DNA of 10,954 bases. Source: an uncultured Prevotella sp. (GTDB lineage: Bacteria > Bacteroidota > Bacteroidia > Bacteroidales > Bacteroidaceae). The stretch's first letter is position 1. The number at the start of each line of letters is the position of its first letter. The notes under the pieces are model-generated. The model was not told the origin of the DNA, searched no databases, and saw only the letters and a list, made by a program, of their open reading frames with translations. The stretch is taken from the NCBI GenBank assembly GCA_905210845.1, contig CAJLYG010000096.1, positions 1 to 10,954 of the forward strand, written 5' to 3'. Made by a program: the position numbers and the translations under genes. Below, piece by piece: positions 7,446 to 10,954 of this stretch.

Positions 7446-7663
7446 TGTCGCAAGGTTGGGATTTTATTGTATGGTGATACAGTTTATATTGATGAGATAT
7501 AGATAATTTTAAAAGCCATTGTTCACTATGATCAAGTAAATGTCTTGATGCCTGCATGTGTTTCACTATATATGAATATTGAGCGAGTAAATATATGTTA
7601 ACAATTATTCATCCTTAAAAGTAAAGTACAATGAGCTAAGGAAAGAATGCTTTACTGTCCTCT
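7425..7663 (+). promoter_or_regulatory. Long 5' leader of the second SusC, containing the disabled conserved start
   Basis: About 235 nt from the -7 element to the first usable SusC start. ATCAAG (7531-7536) and CTTGAT (7544-7549) can form a small 6-pair hairpin. ATG 7471 opens an 11-codon ORF with no sign of being real. Near the end lies the conserved start region, where ATG 7631 is followed by AGC and then TAA (7637-7639), so this ATG makes only Met-Ser. The central part of the leader does not match that of the first SusC. No known riboswitch is recognised. Confidence 0.4.
7598..7653 (+). repeat. Duplicated start-codon region, copy 2 (partner 2277-2332)
   Basis: About 50 of 56 bases match copy 1 without gaps, including the 16-nt block around ATG 7631. 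Among the six differences is the one that makes codon 3 TAA here where copy 1 has AAA. Confidence 0.75.
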
Positions 7664-10600
7664 ATGCGAGGACTACTGACAACTTTTTTGTTGTTTGTGA
7701 CTGTAGCGATGTTCGGGCAGGACATCACAGTCAGGGGTACTGTTACCGATACAAAGGGCGAACCGGTCATCGGAGCCACTGTGAAGGTAGAAGGTGCCAA
7801 CACTGGTGTTGTTACCAACATTGACGGCGAGTACACGTTGAAATGTGCTCCCAATGCCACATTGACCTTTTCGTATATTGGCTTCGATACGAAGAAGGTG
7901 CAAGTGAACAACCGCACGCGAATCGACGTAAAGTTCAAGGAGAACTCCACCGAGCTGAACGAGGTTGTGGTAACCGCCTTAGGTATGAAGCGCGAAACCA
8001 AGGCATTGGGTTATGCCATGACAGAATTGAAGGGCGATGAGCTCGATGCAAACCTGATCAACCCGGTGCAGGCTTTGCAAGGTAAGGTCGCAGGTGTCGA
8101 GGTTACCTCTTCTGATGGTGGTATGTTTGGTGCTTCCAAGATCTTGATTCGTGGTGCTTCTACCCTGAACAAGAACAACCAGCCTATTTACGTCGTTGAT
8201 GGTGTTATCCTCGATAATGGTATCGTGGAGAACGATGCCGACTGGGCTTCTGGTGCGCAGAACTACGGTAATGAGTTGAAGAACTTGAACCCGGATGACT
8301 TCGAGACCGTGTCAGTCCTGAAGGGCGCCGCCGCTACTGCTTTGTACGGCTCCCGTGGTTTGAACGGTGCCGTCGTGATCACCACCAAGAGTGGTAAGGG
8401 CAAGAAAGGATTAGGTGTAGACTTCAGCCAGACCATTGGATTCGACAAGGTGACCAGCCAGCCTGACCTTCAGAATGAATTTGCAGAGAGCTTCTGGTAT
8501 TGCTCTTCACCCAACAGCCCGTTCAACGTGAACGATATCTATTGGACCAACGACCAAGGCTATGCTTCTTATAAGGTATTGAGCAACTATGGAGAAATGG
8601 GTACAGCATGGGGTCCTTCCTTCGAGTATTTGCGGAAGAACGCAAAGGACGGGAAGATCGAGCTCTATGACGGCAAGCTCTATGATGCCAAGGCTTACAA
8701 GAATAATTTCAAGGATGCGTATGACACGGGTTTCTCTACCAACACGAACGTTGCTGTGTCCGGAGGAAACAACCGTACCAACTTCTATACCTCTCTTTCT
8801 TATCGTTACAACAACGGTACGTTGCCTAACAACGACTTCCGTCGTCTGAGCTTCCTTGCCAAGGCAAGCCACAAGCTGACAGACAACTTCGAGGTAGAGG
8901 CAAGCATGACCTATGCGAACTCAAAGCCCCGTAACGCTCAGCCGAACATTGGTGCAAGTTTCGTAGATGGCACATGGGATCGTATGTATGACGCGAAGTA
9001 TTACCGCGATAAGTACAAGGGCTCACATGGTGGTCTGGCCCAGACCCAATACGGTGATGAATGGGGATATGTGATCGGACGTAATATATGGTGGTCGATC
9101 TGGGAGGATGAATACTACCAGAAGGAAACCGTGTTCCGTCCCGACCTGAAGGCTACCTGGTCGCTCACGCCATGGTTGAAATGGGTCACCGAAGCTAATT
9201 ACAACTACTATTTCGTGCAGACTGAGCAAAAGAATCCAGGATCTGGTTATTACAACCAAGGTGGTTACTATGGCACCAGCCAGTGGCGTAAGGAGCAGAC
9301 CAACCTCAATACGAACTTGATGTTTGACAAGCAGTTCGGCGAGGATTGGCACTTGAATGGCTTTGTACGCTATGAGCTGTACAATTCCTATCGGTCGGCC
9401 ATGAGCTCAGGCACGAAGGGCGATTTCATCGTTCCTAACCAGTATTTCTTGGCTAACGGTTCTGATGGCTATAGTTCTTCAGCAAGGGTATCTGACACGA
9501 AGACGATCCAGTCGGTTGCCGCGCAGGCAAGCCTGAGCTGGAAAGACCAGGTTTACCTCGATCTGACCGGACGTAACGACTGGTCTTCTTCCTTGGTTTA
9601 CTCTGATGGCCATGGAACCTATTCATACTTCTATCCTTCTATCAGCGCATCTTGGTTGGTAACCAGTACGTTCCGCAAACAACTGCCTACCTGGTTGAGC
9701 TTCTGGAAAGTACGTGCTTCTTATGCACAGGTAGGTAATGACACGGATGCCTGTTCCATCAATACGGCTTATGGCTTGGAGAGCTATACCAACAAATTTG
9801 GCAAGGCTTATGCGACGACCCTGTCCTCAACGACCTACAGTCAGGACCTGAAACCTGAGCGCAAGAAGTCTTGGGAAGTAGGTACAGACATCCGTTTCCT
9901 GAACAACCGGATCGGGCTTGACTTCACTTACTACAAGGAGAACACCGTCGACCAGATCATGACCGTGTCCATTCCTTCCGTATCCGGTTATAGCAGTGCG
10001 CTGATCAATGCCGGAAACATCCAGAACTCCGGTGTTGAGCTTGCGTTGAACACTACACCGATCGCTACGAAAGACTGGCAGTGGGATCTCAATTTCACCT
10101 ATACGAAGAACAAGTCTAAGATTGTATCTTTGTCAGACCTGACCGCCGACTATATCACCTTGAATGGTTATACCAATTATGGTAACTATCGTATCGGCTC
10201 TGTTGCCAAGGTGGGTGGTACCTATGGTATGCTGATGTCAGACTCTGCGCCATTGGTGGACGAGGCCTCTGGCTTGAATGTCCTCGGCTATGCAAATAGC
10301 TACCGCAGTGCTTATGAACGTCGTAACGGTACCGTAGAGGTCGTAGGCAATTCCACGCCTGACTTCCTGGGCTCTGTCAACACGACCCTGCGCTACAAGC
10401 GTTGGACCTTGAGTGCCAGCTTCGATGCCCGCTTCGGTGGCAAGGTGGCTTCTTTCAGCTCCCGTTACGGTACTGCATACGGCTATACCAAGACCTCTCT
10501 TGAGGGCCGTGGCACCAAGCACGGTGGCATTACCTATACTTCAGGCTTTGACGGCGTGACCTATAATGATGGCGTGATCCCCAATGGTATCATCCTTTCC

Positions 10601-10954
10601 GGCACTAAGATCAACCAGCCCGATGGAACAGTCTACACCGTGGGCACTGGTAAGTACACTTCAGGTGAGACCTATCAGGAGCTTTATGACGCTGGGCACA
10701 TCGAGCCGACCCATGCAGGTGCATGGAAATACTGGATCAACAACTGGGGCAATGGTGTCCTGAACGACGACTGGTTCGTTACCTTGAACTACATCGCCTT
10801 CCGTGACCTGTCCTTGAGCTATGCCTTCGACTCCAGTCTCCTGAACAAGATTGGGTGCAAGCGCCTGAGCCTGTCTGCTGAGGCACACAACTTAGGATAC
10901 TTGCTCAACTCTATGCCGAACCATGAGAACCCGGAGGCTGTGGCTGGTTATTAT
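7664..10954 (+). CDS. Second SusC/RagA-family TonB-dependent transporter (3' truncated, 1097 codons in window)
   Basis: The reading frame is open from the TAA at 7637 to the last base. ATG 7664 is the first start codon after that stop and gives a short signal peptide (MRGLLTTFLLFVTVAMFG, then Gln19). The carboxypeptidase-regulatory-like domain follows at about 20-95 (DITVRGTVTDTKGEPVIGAT, NIDGEYTL, YIGFDTKKV), and then NELNEVVVTALG-like TonB-box sequence at about 99-107. The plug spans about 115-245 (LQGKVAGVEV, ILIRGASTL, PIYVVDGVIL, LKGAAATALYGSRGLNGAVVITTKSG). The rest is barrel, with a late repeat-like RLSLSAEAHNLGYLLNSMPN segment that normally lies a few dozen residues from the C-terminus. 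It has no STN domain. It is a clear paralogue of the SusC at 2310, matching its N-terminal region without gaps but diverged in the barrel, so a different ligand is plausible. A partner SusD is expected just downstream, outside the window. The family is certain; the start and whether the gene is translated at normal levels are open because of the upstream in-frame stop. Confidence 0.93.
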   Translation, partial: MRGLLTTFLLFVTVAMFGQDITVRGTVTDTKGEPVIGATVKVEGANTGVVTNIDGEYTLKCAPNATLTFSYIGFDTKKVQVNNRTRIDVKFKENSTELNEVVVTALGMKRETKALGYAMTELKGDELDANLINPVQALQGKVAGVEVTSSDGGMFGASKILIRGASTLNKNNQPIYVVDGVILDNGIVENDADWASGAQNYGNELKNLNPDDFETVSVLKGAAATALYGSRGLNGAVVITTKSGKGKKGLGVDFSQTIGFDKVTSQPDLQNEFAESFWYCSSPNSPFNVNDIYWTNDQGYASYKVLSNYGEMGTAWGPSFEYLRKNAKDGKIELYDGKLYDAKAYKNNFKDAYDTGFSTNTNVAVSGGNNRTNFYTSLSYRYNNGTLPNNDFRRLSFLAKASHKLTDNFEVEASMTYANSKPRNAQPNIGASFVDGTWDRMYDAKYYRDKYKGSHGGLAQTQYGDEWGYVIGRNIWWSIWEDEYYQKETVFRPDLKATWSLTPWLKWVTEANYNYYFVQTEQKNPGSGYYNQGGYYGTSQWRKEQTNLNTNLMFDKQFGEDWHLNGFVRYELYNSYRSAMSSGTKGDFIVPNQYFLANGSDGYSSSARVSDTKTIQSVAAQASLSWKDQVYLDLTGRNDWSSSLVYSDGHGTYSYFYPSISASWLVTSTFRKQLPTWLSFWKVRASYAQVGNDTDACSINTAYGLESYTNKFGKAYATTLSSTTYSQDLKPERKKSWEVGTDIRFLNNRIGLDFTYYKENTVDQIMTVSIPSVSGYSSALINAGNIQNSGVELALNTTPIATKDWQWDLNFTYTKNKSKIVSLSDLTADYITLNGYTNYGNYRIGSVAKVGGTYGMLMSDSAPLVDEASGLNVLGYANSYRSAYERRNGTVEVVGNSTPDFLGSVNTTLRYKRWTLSASFDARFGGKVASFSSRYGTAYGYTKTSLEGRGTKHGGITYTSGFDGVTYNDGVIPNGIILSGTKINQPDGTVYTVGTGKYTSGETYQELYDAGHIEPTHAGAWKYWINNWGNGVLNDDWFVTLNYIAFRDLSLSYAFDSSLLNKIGCKRLSLSAEAHNLGYLLNSMPNHENPEAVAGYY

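Noticed and set aside
7471..7506. 11-codon ORF in the second leader (MVIQFILMRYR)
   Set aside because: It has no counterpart in the first leader, no run of one regulatory amino acid as in attenuators, and is expected by chance in A/T-rich DNA.
7637..7639. Stop-codon recoding or readthrough of TAA in the second SusC
   Set aside because: All complete genes here use standard stops (TAA for each), and the downstream ATG 7664 gives a usable signal peptide, so recoding is unnecessary.
7664..10954. Second SusC as a pseudogene
   Set aside because: The frame stays open for 1097 codons with all plug motifs intact, so apart from the upstream TAA there is no sign of decay.

Overview
The window looks like part of a polysaccharide utilisation locus (PUL) from a Bacteroidota genome, most likely order Bacteroidales (a Prevotella- or Bacteroides-like organism; I cannot fix the genus). 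The evidence is SusC/SusD outer-membrane protein families that are essentially confined to this phylum, two promoters of the Bacteroidota type (TTG then about 20 nt then TAnnTTTG), and start codons preceded by A/T-rich sequence instead of a clear Shine-Dalgarno. All genes are on the + strand.

Layout: (1) 1-1923, the 3' part of a family GH20 beta-N-acetylhexosaminidase with a C-terminal discoidin-like domain; its 5' end lies outside the window. (2) 1924-2309, intergenic: a long hairpin, a promoter and a leader of about 200 nt. (3) 2310-5642, a complete SusC-type TonB-dependent transporter, followed after 34 nt by (4) 5677-7281, its SusD-type surface lipoprotein, probably of the SusD-like_2 subfamily. 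(5) 7282-7663, a strong intrinsic terminator, a second promoter and a second leader of about 200 nt. (6) 7664-10954, a second SusC-type transporter still open at the window end; it probably lacks only its last few dozen residues.

Working together: the SusC barrel and SusD lid import an oligosaccharide across the outer membrane, and the GH20 enzyme would remove terminal GlcNAc or GalNAc. The locus may therefore act on an N-acetylhexosamine-containing glycan (host N- or O-glycans, or chito-oligosaccharides). That substrate is inferred from one enzyme only. Neither SusC carries an N-terminal STN domain, so direct sigma/anti-sigma signalling through the transporters is not expected.

The most notable features are regulatory. 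The two SusC units share duplicated promoter and pre-start DNA. In the second copy, the codon matching codon 3 of the first SusC is an in-frame TAA, so the conserved ATG can make only a two-residue ORF and the transporter must start about 33 nt downstream (or the site is an error or a lesion). The susC-susD spacer also contains a chain of stop/start overlaps that could hand ribosomes from one gene to the next. I see no mobile element, tRNA, rRNA or CRISPR, and no convincing wholly new system.
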